DNA of 45,764 bases from Gnetum montanum. Its lineage: Eukaryota; Streptophyta; Gnetopsida; Gnetales; Gnetaceae. Numbering within the stretch: position 1 is the first letter of the stretch; every line of letters begins with the position of its first letter. Below the pieces are notes generated by a model. That model saw only the letters and a list, made by a program, of their open reading frames with translations. It made no database searches and was not told the origin of the DNA. Positions 1 to 10,327 of the stretch are shown one piece after another. The stretch covers positions 431,929 to 477,692 of the forward strand of contig MNCI01004661.1 in assembly GCA_015680685.1 (NCBI GenBank). The letters run 5' to 3'. Made by a program: the position numbers and the translations under genes.

Positions 1-171
1 GAAAAAATGAAAAAAAGAAAAGAAAAAGGAAGCAAAGAAGCTAAAAGTGAGGATTCAAAGCACACCCCTTAGACGGAATACATTTGGGCTACAAGCACTG
101 GTTATGGAACCAAAGTGTTCCCTCTAACTAAGGCCATTCTCGTTTTCCATTCTCTCTGTTGTTTCGTCGGA

Positions 172-450
172 GTGGTGGTGGATTCTCGAAGTTGCATCCT
201 TGTTACCCAAGTGGATGATTTCACCAACTGCATTGATGCGAAGTCACTGGAAGTGGTTGGTTTGAGGCCAGAGTTGGAATGAGATTCGCCAAGTCACATT
301 AATCATGTAACACACAAGGGGCTGTACACCACCTTGTTCTTGGGATTCCATTCCACTTCTCTTCTTCCCATCCTTCTAACCATTTTTCACCTCATTGTTG
401 GTTGTATCATCGTATATACTTTGGTTGATGCTTTGTTTTCTTTTTGGTAA
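172..450 (+). pseudogene. Remnant of short membrane-type ORF of the element 3' region (E1 copy)
   Basis: This is the E1 counterpart of the intact 93-codon ORF at 34444-34725. The frame runs to a TAA at 448-450 and keeps the hydrophobic C-terminus ending LVDALFSFW, but the start is GTG where E5 has ATG, and one in-frame TGA stands where E5 has Trp (TGG). Shared features are QVD near residue 13, KSLxVV, a HINHxTHKxLYTTL stretch, then about 30 mostly hydrophobic residues that could be a membrane segment. Its place between the coding region and the 3' LTR is where Athila-type elements carry env-like or extra ORFs. The function is unknown. Confidence 0.5.
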
Positions 451-908
451 ATTCTTCCGGTTAAGACTTTAACTCTTGTTTCCAAAGGACATTCCCAGAG
501 CCCACGGACTCTTTGAATGTGGGATTGTCAGGGCATTAAGGGCATGAGCCTGCTTTGGGGAGGACCCACTGACATTCCTATTTGGAACATTAGTTAACTT
601 CTTTTCCTTAACGTTTTGCAATTAATTAACATTTTTGTTCATTTCCATCATGACATCCTTTTTATCGATGCCATAGTTGTCCCTTTTTACCTATCATTCC
701 TATTCCTTTTCTCTCTCCATTCTAACGCTACCGGAGGTTCGCGATTAGTCATGGGGGTACGGGGCCTGATTTTTCGATTTTTATCCTAAGCCCCGGATTT
801 TTTCGTTTTTCTTCCTTACCCCTATGCCTTCGGTAGTCATCATCTATATTTTCCCAGATCCATATCAGCCATACCACACCTTAGCCAGTGAGCCTAAACC
901 GAAGCAAG

Positions 909-968
909 GTATGCTTTACTTAATGATTCAATTACCCTTGCTAATATATGATGGTGTTGTGTGTGCAG
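909..968 (+). other. Possible 60-bp intron in the E1 3' region
   Basis: A CAAG/GTATGC donor-like site and a pyrimidine/G-rich TGTGTGTGCAG acceptor-like site bound exactly 60 bases. E5 has the same arrangement at 35153-35212, also 60 bases long. Downstream, 969-1175 reads as a short ORF starting MAIIQQQNGSG. Splicing is inferred only from these signals; 60 bases is near the lower limit for plant introns. Confidence 0.25.
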
Positions 969-1339
969 ATGGCAATCATACAACAACAGAATGGATCTGG
1001 AGCAGACACTTGGAATGGAGCAGCGCTGAAGCAGCATGCAAGGAGTGGAATTGATAATGCGCTTACAGATGGACAACGAAAGGCGCAATCTAGGCGTTGG
1101 CAGCAACAAGACTCTTCTCTTTTCTTCTCTTCTATTCTCTCTCCTCTTTTCTCTCAGCTGCCAACTGTGGCCTGATGTCATTGTAATAAGGTGTTCACCC
1201 ATGTTGTCATGAACACCAGTTTTTGTCAAGTCTTGTAATAAAGACCGTTCACATGTCATCCCATTAGTTCCATTTTCCCTAATAATCCCATACCTACCTG
1301 ATATTATTGTAAGGAACTCGAGGACGAGTTTTCATTCAG

Positions 1340-1350
1340 TCATGGGGGTA
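1340..1350 (+). other. Polypurine tract of E1
   Basis: TCATGGGGGTA directly precedes the 3' LTR. This is where the plus-strand primer for reverse transcription should lie. The same sequence precedes the 3' LTRs of E5 (35573) and E6 (42044, minus strand). Confidence 0.8.
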
Positions 1351-1374
1351 TGATGAGACGCGGTTTTCACTAGG

Positions 1375-1436
1375 CCGCGATATCGCGGACGCGATATCGC
1401 GTCTTCTCCTGCGATATCGCGTACGCGATATCGCGT
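1375..1436 (+). promoter_or_regulatory. Array of four GATATC-core palindromes in U3 of E1
   Basis: Four copies of GCGATATCGC, three of them within perfect 14-bp palindromes (1375-1388, 1389-1402, 1423-1436; the third copy at 1411-1420 has a perfect 10-bp core). Centres are spaced 14, 20 and 14 bp. The array ends 14 bp before the TATA box. Related arrays occupy the same place in the other group-A LTRs. A protein-binding enhancer role is inferred from position and conservation; the binder is unknown. The CpG-rich arms are also expected targets for DNA methylation. Confidence 0.6.
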
Positions 1437-1450
1437 CCCGCCGCCATATC

Positions 1451-1458
1451 TATAAATA
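1451..1458 (+). promoter_or_regulatory. TATA box of E1 LTR
   Basis: TATAAATA lies about 100 bp inside the LTR. The equivalent box is at 10215-10222 (minus), 11522-11529, 24806-24813, 27076-27083, 29447-29454, 35667-35674, 36154-36161, 37326-37333 and 41953-41960 (minus), always about 80-135 bp from the LTR start. Confidence 0.7.
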
Positions 1459-1704
1459 AGAGGCGGCACTCCCTTCATTTCCCAATCCTGGCTAGTGTAG
1501 CGAAGCTCTGGCAGATTGATCACTCCAGAGTTAGAATTTTTCCCCATGTGCCCGCAGTAGGAGTCCTAGAGTGAACGGCTCTTTATTCGAGCAGCTTGTA
1601 ACCTGAACCCAAGTTGTGTACGGCAATAAAGACGAACTTGTTTGGATAAACCTTGCAGCACGTGGTTTCATTTATTGCTTTATTTCCTGCTTTCCTAGTG
1701 CGTT

Positions 1705-2045
1705 CAAGTACGACTTGATTACGAGCGTCTACGGACGTGTACGGCTAGTCAAGGAATCGGCTGCTTGACGCAATGCATGAGTACGACTCAATTACGAGCA
1801 TTGGATGCTTGGTAACCCAGTAGCGTATTCCAGGATTCTGCGCTTGGTAACTCCCGGGTCTAATGTGTACGGCTAGTTGAGGAATCGGCTGCTCATTGCT
1901 AGGCTAGATCGTGTGATAAGTACGACTTAGTTACGAGCACCCACGGGTGTGTACGGCTGGCTAAGGAATCGGCTGCTTATCACACGTAGGCTAAATAGGT
2001 GCCTCAGTACGACCACTTCGAGCACTTGCGTTACGTGTGGCGATC
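1705..2045 (+). repeat. Modular repeats within U5 of the E1 LTR
   Basis: Two alternating phrases recur: one like GTACGACTTGATTACGAGC (about 1708, 1790, 1919) and one like GTACGGCTAGTCAAGGAATC (about 1739, 1869, 1952) followed by GGCTGCT. A third phrase, TTGGTAACCCAGTAGCG, occurs between them. The E6 LTR has the same modules in a different number, and the solo LTR at 36103 lacks a block of them. Group-B LTRs (E3, E4, E7) have only the TTGGTAAYCC phrase, two or three times. Confidence 0.65.
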
Positions 2046-3059
2046 CCAGTAACGATTAGCGTTTGGTAAGCTGCAGTTGCATAGTTCAGGGTGTGTCCGG
2101 TAAGTGGGAACGGATGCTGACGCTAGTTAATTTAGACTTAGATCTTAGTTAGAGTTAGTTTAGTTTCTCAACTCTTTCCTCCTGGTAGCATAGAAGATAA
2201 GCCGAAAATACCAAAAAAATCACATACCTCAGACTTGCTTAACCATACACCGTGACACATACAAGCAAGCCTGGGAAGACAACGAACGATTAACCCCAAG
2301 TGTTTCTTGTGGCGTTAAGGCATTTAGTCTGCGGAGTTCGACCGGATCGCGCGTGTACGCTCGTATTCGTATGGTGGAGTGTAGGGGTACCTCGCCACTC
2401 ATCAATAGGTAACATGTCTTTCTAGTCCCATAACCAGTGCTTGTAGCCTATTTATTTTATCTAAAGGGTGTGCTTTGAATTCCCATTGATTTTTTTTGAA
2501 ATGGTAACCACACCATGCAAAGAATTATTCAACTTCCTTTTATTGGTCAACATGGAACAGTAAGAAATCTATGAAAACATACATGCATCCAAGTAAGTAG
2601 AAAAGCACAAAGAATAATTAATCCCCTTGAAGTCACATCCTGTTCAAACCTTTGAATCCTTTCCAATTCTAAAAACTACCAAAGTCACAAATTTGTTATA
2701 GTTTTGTTAGTGAAAAAGGGACTACACATTTCTAGAACAAGAAAAACCATAGAGTTTGTAGATGGATGGATGTTGTGGACTCACTACTTGTTGCATGAAA
2801 AGAAACCATGTCCTTGCTATTAGTAACAAAATTCAAAGTTGAAATCCAGACACCAATAATCAAATAACAAAATAGTACATACCACCATCCAACAACGGAT
2901 TACCACTGTGCCTAGCACTTATTAACAAAAAGTTAGAAAATCAGACCAAAATAAAAGAAAATATAAAAGAAAGCGTAAAATATTCAAGAAATAATAAATG
3001 TACTAACAATGTTGTGAAACAAAAATTAGAAAAGATTAATAGCATGAAAACAAGAAGAT

Positions 3060-3118
3060 GTAAAACAAAAATGTGTAAAACAAAAATGTGCAAAACAAAA
3101 ATGTGTTAAACAAAAATA
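3060..3118 (-). repeat. Short tandem repeat in the E2 3' region
   Basis: About four copies of a 15-bp unit close to AAAACAAAAATGTGT. A looser version lies at 42955-43015 in E6. On the element strand it reads as a T-rich tract just after the end of the pol ORF. Confidence 0.7.
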
Positions 3119-3159
3119 GTGAAAAACTAAGGAGCCATTTATATAGTTAACATGGATGG

Positions 3160-4330
3160 CCATCTCCCCCATGACTGAGTTGAAAGGAGGAGATCTGAAA
3201 TATGGAGTGTGGTTGTCCATCTGATGAGGCATTTGTTGTATTTGCTGGCTTATGCTCATGGAAAGGTTTGACTTGTTGTATGTTGACAAGCTATTTCTTG
3301 TCTGGGTTCTCAAGTTTATAGATCATCATGGTCCTTGAAGAAAAAGTTTCATAAATTATATAAGGTCCTTCTCACAACATTTAGAACTTAGTTCAGTGAG
3401 GTACATGTGTGGGGTTCCAGTAGAGAACCTTATCTCTTGGTTGAAATTTAACTTTCCTAATTTTAAGGTCATGGCACTTTTTGTTATAGGCCTTATGCAA
3501 CTTGTTAGATGATAGGGCCACCAATCAGTTTTCATCTAGCAAGTTGAGATTCATTAATCTTTTTTTTTTGTGCTAGACTCAAGTCAAGGTTAAGGTCACA
3601 GGTTGTTAAAAGTGTACGGAGCTTAGATTAAATAGGAAATGTTGGTAATTTTCCATACACAAGCTCATAAGGAGAGTATCCTATAGGAAGTTTCCATGTT
3701 GAGCAGTAGGCCCAAAGGGCATCATTAAGTTTTGTGCTCTAATATTTCCTATATTTGCTAATAGTTATTTTTAGAATCCTTGTGATTCCCTATTGGTAAC
3801 CTCACCTTGACCATTGGCTTAGGGGTGGTAGGATGTTGTGAGTTTATGTTCAACCCCCAGGTGTTGCATGAGCTTTCGAAAGGTAGTGCCTGTAAAGTGA
3901 GTTCCATTATTAGAAATTAATGCACATGGCACACCAAACCTATTTACAACATTTTTTTGTACAAATCAAGTAGCAGTAGAAGATATATTATCAGTGATGG
4001 TTACTGCTTCTGCCCATTTTGTACAATAGTCAACAACAACTATGATGTATGCCTTTCCATTTGACATGGGTGTGATGGCACCCATGAAGTCAATGCCCCA
4101 GATGTTGAAGGGTTCCAATGGTTGAATCCATTGTTGAGGTCCCTCCATTCGAGTATTCATTGTACCATCTTATTGGTAGTGTTTACAAGAGTGGACATAT
4201 TGATGAGCATCCTTGAAAATTGTTGGCCAATAGTACCCTACCATTAGGATCCTTCATGAGCATCTTGGAGAATGCATAGTTGATTAGCATTAGAGACACA
4301 CCATCGAACTAGGCCATTGGTGCACACCTT
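3160..4330 (-). pseudogene. Integrase remnant of E2
   Basis: Integrase inserts the DNA copy into the host genome. The segment 4160-3966 encodes GIDFMGAI, with the first catalytic Asp, and VVVDYCTKWAEAV, with the second. Around 3911-3838, in another frame, is THFTGTTFRKLMQHLGVEH, which matches the stretch between the second Asp and the catalytic Glu. Upstream (4260-4160) lie traces of the His/Cys zinc-binding part. The C-terminal end near 3160-3200 reads FQLSHGGDGHPC then stop. That tail is shared with E5 and E6, which lack the rest. Several stops and at least one frameshift make it non-functional. Confidence 0.75.
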
Positions 4331-4559
4331 GTAGAGTTTCCCATTGATCTCCATAAAGTGTTTTACCTGATGAAGAAATTGCTATTTCTTCCAATGGTCC
4401 AACCCTTATGGTATCTCTTGGGTGAGAAGATAGGTGAGAATGCCATCATATCATTTAGGCTCATTAGGGAATTGTTTAGTTATAGCCCCAGCAAAGAGAT
4501 GTTCATTAGGAAACATATCAAATAGTGGGCTTTCTTCCTCTTTGTTGTTCCATCATAAC

Positions 4560-5870
4560 TAAGACAAGTGATCAACAACTAGATTCTTAGTGTCCTTTTA
4601 GTCTACCATTGTGAGATCAAATTCCTATAAGATCACTAGCCACCATATGACATGGGGGCTCACTATTAGCTTATTCATTAATAAGCAGATGGCACTGTGA
4701 TTTGTGTGTACAAACACTTTGTATTCAAGAACACAATGCTTGAACTTTTTTAGAGCAAACACCACTACCATCAATCCTTTGTTTTGTGGTGGTGTAGTTC
4801 AGTTGTGCATCCACAATGCTTTGACTAGTGCAGTGGATGTAGTATGGATGTTTCTTGACATCCATCTATGTAAGCATAGCTTCCAAGATGTAATTTGATG
4901 CATTTGTCATAACATGAAATGCTCTGAAGCAGTTAGGTGCTTGTAGGATTGGAGTTTCTACAAGTTTCTCTTTCAGCTATTGGAATGCTTGTTAACATTT
5001 CACAGTCCAAAAAAATGGAGCATCTTTCTTTGTTAGGTCCATCAACGATTTTGTGATCTTAGAGGAATTCTCTATGAATCACTAGTAGTAGCTAGTATGT
5101 CCAAGGAATGACTGAACATCTTTGATAGTTTTTGTTTGGCAGGTTATTCCTTGGATGACCCTGATTTTCTTAGGGTCAATCACAATTCTTGCTTGTGATA
5201 TTCTATGCCCCAATACAATGCCTTCTTAGACCATTAGGTGACTCTTTTGCTAGTTGAGCTTGAGGCTTGTCTTAATGCATCATTACAGTACTTGCTCAAG
5301 GTAGTCTAGGGCTTGCTCAAATGTAGCTTCATAAGTGAAGTCATCCATGAAGACTTCCACAACACTACCAATTTGCTATTAAAAAATGCTTAAATCTAGA
5401 TGTTGAAAGGCAATAGGGGCATTGCATAGACCAAAAAGCATCTTGCGATATGAAAAATTCCCCCAGGGACTTGTGAATGTTGTTTTGGCCTGGTCCTCTA
5501 GTGCGATCTAGATTTGGTTATATCCATTATGATAATTTAGGAAATTGTAGTGGCAATGCCAAAATATTGTGTCTAACACCTGATCAACAAATGACAACGG
5601 AAAGTAATCTTTGAATGTTGCCATATTCAGCAACCAAAAATTTATGTAGACTCGCCACTTGTCATCCTTCTTTAGCACAATCACAAGTGGACAAACCCAT
5701 TCACTATCTACAATGGGATAAATGAAGCTTGCCTTGAGGAGTTGTTCAATTTTCTCTTTGATGATATGCTTTAGTTTGGGGTTTAATCGCCTCTGTGGTT
5801 GCCTATTTGGCTTGATGGCTGGATCGTGTAGATGTGATGCTAGCATATCCTAGGATCAATTCTTGTGAGT
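4560..5870 (-). pseudogene. Reverse transcriptase and RNase H remnant of E2
   Basis: The RT copies element RNA into DNA. The open stretch 5846-5508 holds the fingers/palm start: NPKLKHIIKEKIEQLLKAS, then IYPIVDSEWVCPLVIVLKKD and KWRVYINFWLLN. The catalytic FMDD motif lies at 5351-5340 (YVDD in most Ty3 elements). Downstream, about 5000-4560, an RNase H-like region can be followed with several stops. The frame is broken, so no active enzyme is possible. This is the only RT of the Ty3 elements visible in the window; E5 and E6 have none. Confidence 0.8.
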
Positions 5871-5931
5871 TCAGGATATGACCAGGCAAAAGCTGCTGAC
5901 CATTTTTCAACCACATTCAACAACATCTTTT

Positions 5932-6830
5932 TTATTTTGGAGTAAGATTTACATTGATTATGACTGACTTCCCATTTTTTAAGAACATATATTTCATGCC
6001 AGGTGGTAGAGGTTTTAGCTCAAAGGACTCTTGCTTGAAATTTTTAGGAATTTTCAACTCTCCCCAATAGGTATCATCATTTGCATCATTAGAGAGTTGG
6101 TGATGAACTTGCTCTATTTCATCCATGCCTAAAACATATGTGCATGTCAAGCTCTTAGTTACTTTCATGCAAAGTGTGTTGCTCTTAGAATTAGTGATTA
6201 GCCACTAGGTGCCCTTCTATTTTGTGGCTACTACGTATAGATACCTTTGAATTTCTACTTTTGCTTGCATGCAGAGATAGATGCTTGTTTCACTACGCAA
6301 ATTTTCTGCACACAATTACACCCTGTATTGCTGTATGCGATGCATGGAACTAACTTCTTCTTGATCTTTTTGAATGCATTTTCTTTGGATATTTCCAGGG
6401 AAAGAGCTGTGATGCTCATCCTAGCATCAACAGTGCTTAGCCATGCCCTTCCCATGATGATTGGGAAGTCTCCTTTGTAGTCCTTCACTTTGATCACTAG
6501 GAAATTAGTAGGATAACACCATCCACAGACAATCGTCACAATGTCTTTTACTAGTCCCAATGGAATAGTGATGGATTGGTCTACGAATTTTAATATGATA
6601 TTGCTCTTCTTTAAAGGAGGAAGGTTCTAGGTAGTATATATCTCATGAGAAATTAGATTGACATCAGAACTAGAATCAAGAAGAGCTTTGCATGCTTCAT
6701 TCTCAGTAATCTACAAATAGATCAGAGGACTCCCAAAATCTGCTAACTTCCTAGGAAGGTTTCTAGCACAAATCAATTAGATACAACTTGAGTAAGCATC
6801 ATAGTGAGGATCCTAGGCAATGTTTGGTTT
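5932..6830 (-). pseudogene. Aspartic protease and linker remnant of E2
   Basis: Retrotransposon protease cuts the Gag-Pol polyprotein. About 6695-6255 encodes KALLDSSSDVNLIS, with the catalytic Asp in a DSS setting where E5 and E6 have DSG, followed by SITIPLGLVKDIVTIVCGW and FPIIMGRAWLSTVDA, the flap and PR-RT linker typical of Athila-like elements. After a frame change, 6168-5932 encodes LPPGMKYMFL, the PLPP motif that precedes RT in Athila. Stops replace at least one Gln and one Trp found in the relatives. Confidence 0.75.
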
Positions 6831-6839
6831 GAAGGGGAC

Positions 6840-9331
6840 TCAAAGGAATTTGATACAAAGGAAGATGGAGGAATAGGATTGTCAACCGTAGGTGTATTTG
6901 AGGGCTTAGGTGGACTACATGGTCAAAAGAAAGGCCTTTTCTTTGATCGAGTATTTGAACCACTCGGTTGATGAATCAGTTGTAGATTAATGACCCTAGT
7001 AGTATTGCATTATTATGGTTGAGTTGGGAGTTCATCCTGCATAGGTGAAGTAGGTGGTAGTTATGCAGTTGGAGGAGGAAGATGTGCAAGAACAAGAGGA
7101 GGACAGGGGTAGGAAGTGGTATCCCTTCTTGCATGTGGAGAATGAGTTCGATAATAATTAGAAGGGTGGTAGTGAGATTGAAAAGTAGAAACGTGACTAG
7201 AGGAGTCATGTGGAGATAAGGGTTGCTAAACATAGTACCCATATGGATTAGGTTATCAGTAAGAATATTGCTGCCTTGGTGGTGCTAGTGCCCATTATTG
7301 TGGTTGTTGCCACTGTTGATATTACTCATATGGTTGTGATGGAGTTTCACTTGGATAATACTGTTGTGGCTGATGGAACTACCTAAAATTACCTTGAGGA
7401 TAAGGCAATCTTCTAGATGTTTGCTTTTGTGTTAGTTGTCGATTTAGAGCGTACATCCCAAACTCTTGTAAGTATGACACTATGGGGCAACATCCCTTAG
7501 GAAGTTCATACTAGCAGATGTCACATCCACCATCATCATTTGATTCACTTTCCACAACTTCTTCTATTGTAATAATATTGCACTTACGTTTTTGATAGCC
7601 ACATTCAACTTCCTTGTGCCTCCTACACTCACTATCACTACCTCGTTCTTTGAACTCTTTAGCAATTTTTAGGACAACTTAAAATCTGCTCTCCATGAAG
7701 TCCCATAATTGATCAACCTTGGCTGTAATTTCAGATTGAAATTTTTGAAGTGGCAAGGCTTTCCTATTTGCCACCTCATCAAGTGCTAATTCTTCCTCAC
7801 TATCACAAAATTGAACCTTCCTTTTGCAAATGGAAGGGTCACAATTATACTCTTCTGCATTTTCTTGTTTTCTCAATTCACCTTCTTCTTTAGCTACCTG
7901 CTTGATCAATATTTAGATTTGATGGGTGCTTAATTTTAATAGTTATCCCTGGGCATAGACACTAAGGGTTCTCCTCATTTCAGATCGAAGCTCATCTATA
8001 ATGTGGCAAAGTTGATCTAGTTGAGAATAATCATGGCCAAGACATCTGTGCATTAAGGAATAGTATTGACCGATGGTGGCATCTAAGGGTTTGTGTGTTC
8101 CTTGTTTCCATCCTTGGATCTGCCTTCTTAGGTTAGACACTCTAGGGTATGTTTGATATTTTTCATTGAACAATTCAAGCATTATACTCCATCGTCTGAT
8201 AGATTCTGGTTCTAAGGATTGGTACCAGTTCTTTGCTTCTTTAATGAGTGTCCATGGGAACAACTTAAGTTTTTTCCATTCATTCTCTATATTTTGCAAG
8301 GCACATGCATCTTGGAAAGCTTGGAGATGGCTCTGCGAATCTGAGTTATATCCCTCTTCAAACCTAGGGATATTGTTGATATCTAGCCTCTTGATCCTAC
8401 TGTCCTTCACATGCCTTGTTGGAATTTTTACTACCTTTGCAATGTTTAGCATACTTTGGATAGAAAATAAAGGCTCATCGAGGCCTTGATTTTGGTTTCT
8501 CCAATGCCCTCTACTACCCCTTCATTCATGGTGTCACATCTCTCTTGAATGCTCATGCCCTTGATCTTACCTTGTCTGACGATCCCTTTGATCATTTCGG
8601 TCCTGTCAGTCACCTCCATCACAGTCGAGCCCCCTATGGTTGCGATTAGAGCTAGAAGAATAAGAGAATAATGATGAAGGTGAAGAGGAAGAAGGACTAG
8701 CACCATCACGGTGCCTACTACCACCTCTTTGGTGATAGCGAACATGATCATGACCTTGTTTCTTGTCCGCATCACTACCTTGACTTGCCTCTTTGGATCC
8801 TTCTTTGTCATTGGATCCATTCTTATTAAAACCAAGATTGTGAATTGTGGATTGCAAATTCTAGTTTTGAACTCCTTCATCGAAGTCAAAGAGAAGACTT
8901 TCATTGAATGGAAAACCCCTAGAGAAGGGCTCTCCACCATCTTTTTGGTACAATAGGAGTGGGGAATCATTAAATCCTTTTCCCTTCATAGATTCATAAC
9001 ATTGTTCTAATTGGCAATCTTTGAGACGTTATGCCTTAGTGGGATGATAATCCCTAGCATCACTATCCTACACCATGTACTCAGCATAAAGTCCTTAGAG
9101 ACCCCATGATATAAGCATTTGTTGGAGCATTGTAGGAATGGATTGATCAAGCAACAACAAAATGTTGCCCTCCATGTCATGCCACTGCAGCTGTTCATAC
9201 TGGTGTAGGATGAAGGTGAAATTTGGTACATACTCATCAAGATGAGCATATACCACTCAGTATTGTTGCGGCACTAGCAGATGTACTCTGTCAGACTTGG
9301 GCAGAGAATTGCTCCTATGAGAAGAAGACAT
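6840..9331 (-). pseudogene. gag remnant of E2
   Basis: Gag forms the particle that packages element RNA. The start is the ATG at 9331-9329 (MSSSHRSNSLPKSDR). The retrotransposon gag domain is clearest at 8452-7943: IPRFEEGYNSDSQSHLQAF, WYQSLEPESIRRWS, LRRQIQGWKQGTH and CLGHDYSQLDQLCH. A charged helix follows (7909-7679), then a zinc-knuckle-like CDIC/CC block near 7515-7480 in which the usual His is Leu, then a Pro/Gln-rich tail. Between 9300 and 8450 the N-terminal part is broken by stops. Frame is lost in places, so this copy is dead. Confidence 0.8.
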
Positions 9332-9470
9332 TTTATGTTAGAGAATAAAAATGTAGTGTGCTTCTTAAAATTATTGTAGTAATCTTAAGATGTGATGTGA
9401 CTCTAAGGTTTGTTCCAATGATTTAAATAATTTTCACTAAATCCTAGATAGTTCATCAAACAACCAAAAG

Positions 9471-9490
9471 GTCCTTGGCAATGGTGCTAA
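9471..9490 (-). other. Primer-binding site of E2
   Basis: Next to the 5' LTR, the minus strand reads TTAGCACCATTGCCAAGGAC. It differs from the TTGGCGCCGTTGCCGGGGAC type, known for tRNA-Asp-primed Athila-like elements, only by five G-to-A changes. The assignment to tRNA-Asp is from memory of the family. Confidence 0.65.
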
Positions 9491-10327
9491 TGATGAGCGG
9501 TGAGGTACCCCTACATCCAACCATACGAATCACTAAGGCGTTCATGCATGATTTGGTCAAATTTCGTGGACCTATAGTTCTCCAGTGCACTAATTTTCTA
9601 GGAAGTGAAATGGGCATTAAGAATGTTCGTTGTGTTCCCAACTACACTTATGAAACTCAATGATATAGTTTAAGTGTAACTGAGTCACATGATTTTTATC
9701 ATTTTTATGTTTTTTTATAAATTTAATTGCCTACAACAAGAATGAAAGGTAGAGTAATTTAAGATCTAGTTTATCTACTGCCTAACTAGCCTAACACAAG
9801 TACCCATTCCCACTTTCCAGACACATCCTGAACATGTATAGCGTTGCTGAGCTACCAAACGTGAAGCATTTTTGGGTTACCAAGTGCTACACATATGCTT
9901 GAGGTGGTCATGCTTGTGTTCATTAACAACTAAAAATTAATTGCTTAATTAAAGTGCATTAAAGTGAAGTACATGAGAATAAAGTGCAGGAATATTAAAT
10001 GCATCAAGAAAACATTAATCTATTCTTAGTGCTGCAAGGATGATCATAAGGGTTCATTTTTATTCCTGTCACATTGTTGTGCTCAGGTATACACTCAGAC
10101 TCTTGTTGTGGGTACCAGAAAATATTCTAACTCTAGAGAAAAAAAATTGCAAGAGCTTCGCTATCTATGACAAAACTATGAAAAAATTCCTCCAAATCAT
10201 GAGCCCAAGTGTTATATTTATAGGCTGGCATATACCCTATGATATCAGATATTTGACATTGTGTCTTAGGCTTTCACATTGGGTATTCGATATTCAATAT
10301 TGGAGCTAGTAAAATGATGACTCATCA
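9491..10327 (-). repeat. 5' LTR of E2 (837 bp)
   Basis: Ends are TGATGAG and CTCATCA. On the minus strand the U3 start forms the 13-bp palindrome TGATGAGTCATCA, then degraded GATATC-type sites, then a TATA box (10215-10222). The LTR end shares GTAGGGGTACCTC with E1, E5 and E6. Its outer edge interrupts the ORF of E3. Confidence 0.8.

Larger units (their letters stand above)
1..2404 (+). mobile_element. E1: 3' part of a Ty3/Athila-like LTR retrotransposon (3' internal region and 3' LTR)
   Basis: Bases 1-1350 align closely with 34300-35583 of element E5: the same A-rich start, the same ORF ending in FSFW and the same purine tract. They are followed by a complete LTR (1351-2404) with inverted ends TGATGAG and CTCATCA. 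The 5' part of the element lies outside the window. Right of the LTR, at 2405, the sequence continues as the reverse complement of the same internal region (E2), which is best explained by insertion of E1 into E2. The matching left target duplication (expected ATAGG) is outside the window, so this is inference. Confidence 0.85.
1351..2404 (+). repeat. 3' LTR of E1 (1054 bp)
   Basis: The LTR starts TGATGAGACGCG and ends CTCGCCACTCATCA, giving a 7-base inverted terminal repeat. From the start it holds a palindrome array (1375-1436), a TATA box (TATAAATA, 1451-1458) and a poly(A) signal AATAAA (1625-1630). U3 is therefore only about 130 bp and U5 is very long (about 750 bp). U5 contains repeated modules (1705-2045). 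Close relatives are the solo LTR 36103-36840 and the E6 LTR 41104-42041. Confidence 0.9.
2405..10327 (-). mobile_element. E2: decayed autonomous-type Ty3/Athila-like retrotransposon
   Basis: Reading the minus strand from 10327: 5' LTR (10327-9491), primer-binding site (9490-9471), gag (from 9331), protease, reverse transcriptase with an FMDD catalytic motif, RNase H-like region, integrase, and a 3' non-coding region that breaks off at 2405 against the E1 LTR. Domain order gag-PR-RT-RH-INT is that of Ty3/Gypsy elements; the long LTR and the extra 3' region fit Athila/Tat. Many stops and some frameshifts show it is inactive. Its missing 3' end should lie left of E1, outside the window. Confidence 0.88.

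Noticed and set aside
894-1259. Minus-strand open frame of 121 codons in E1
   Set aside because: Antisense to the element; not conserved in E5 and low-complexity.
1376-1436. Palindrome array considered as a CRISPR-like array or origin
   Set aside because: Unit too short, spacing too small, and it is tied to the LTR promoter in an obvious plant retroelement.
8166-8489. Plus-strand open frame opposite E2 gag
   Set aside because: It is the complement of the gag domain, which is clearly read on the minus strand.
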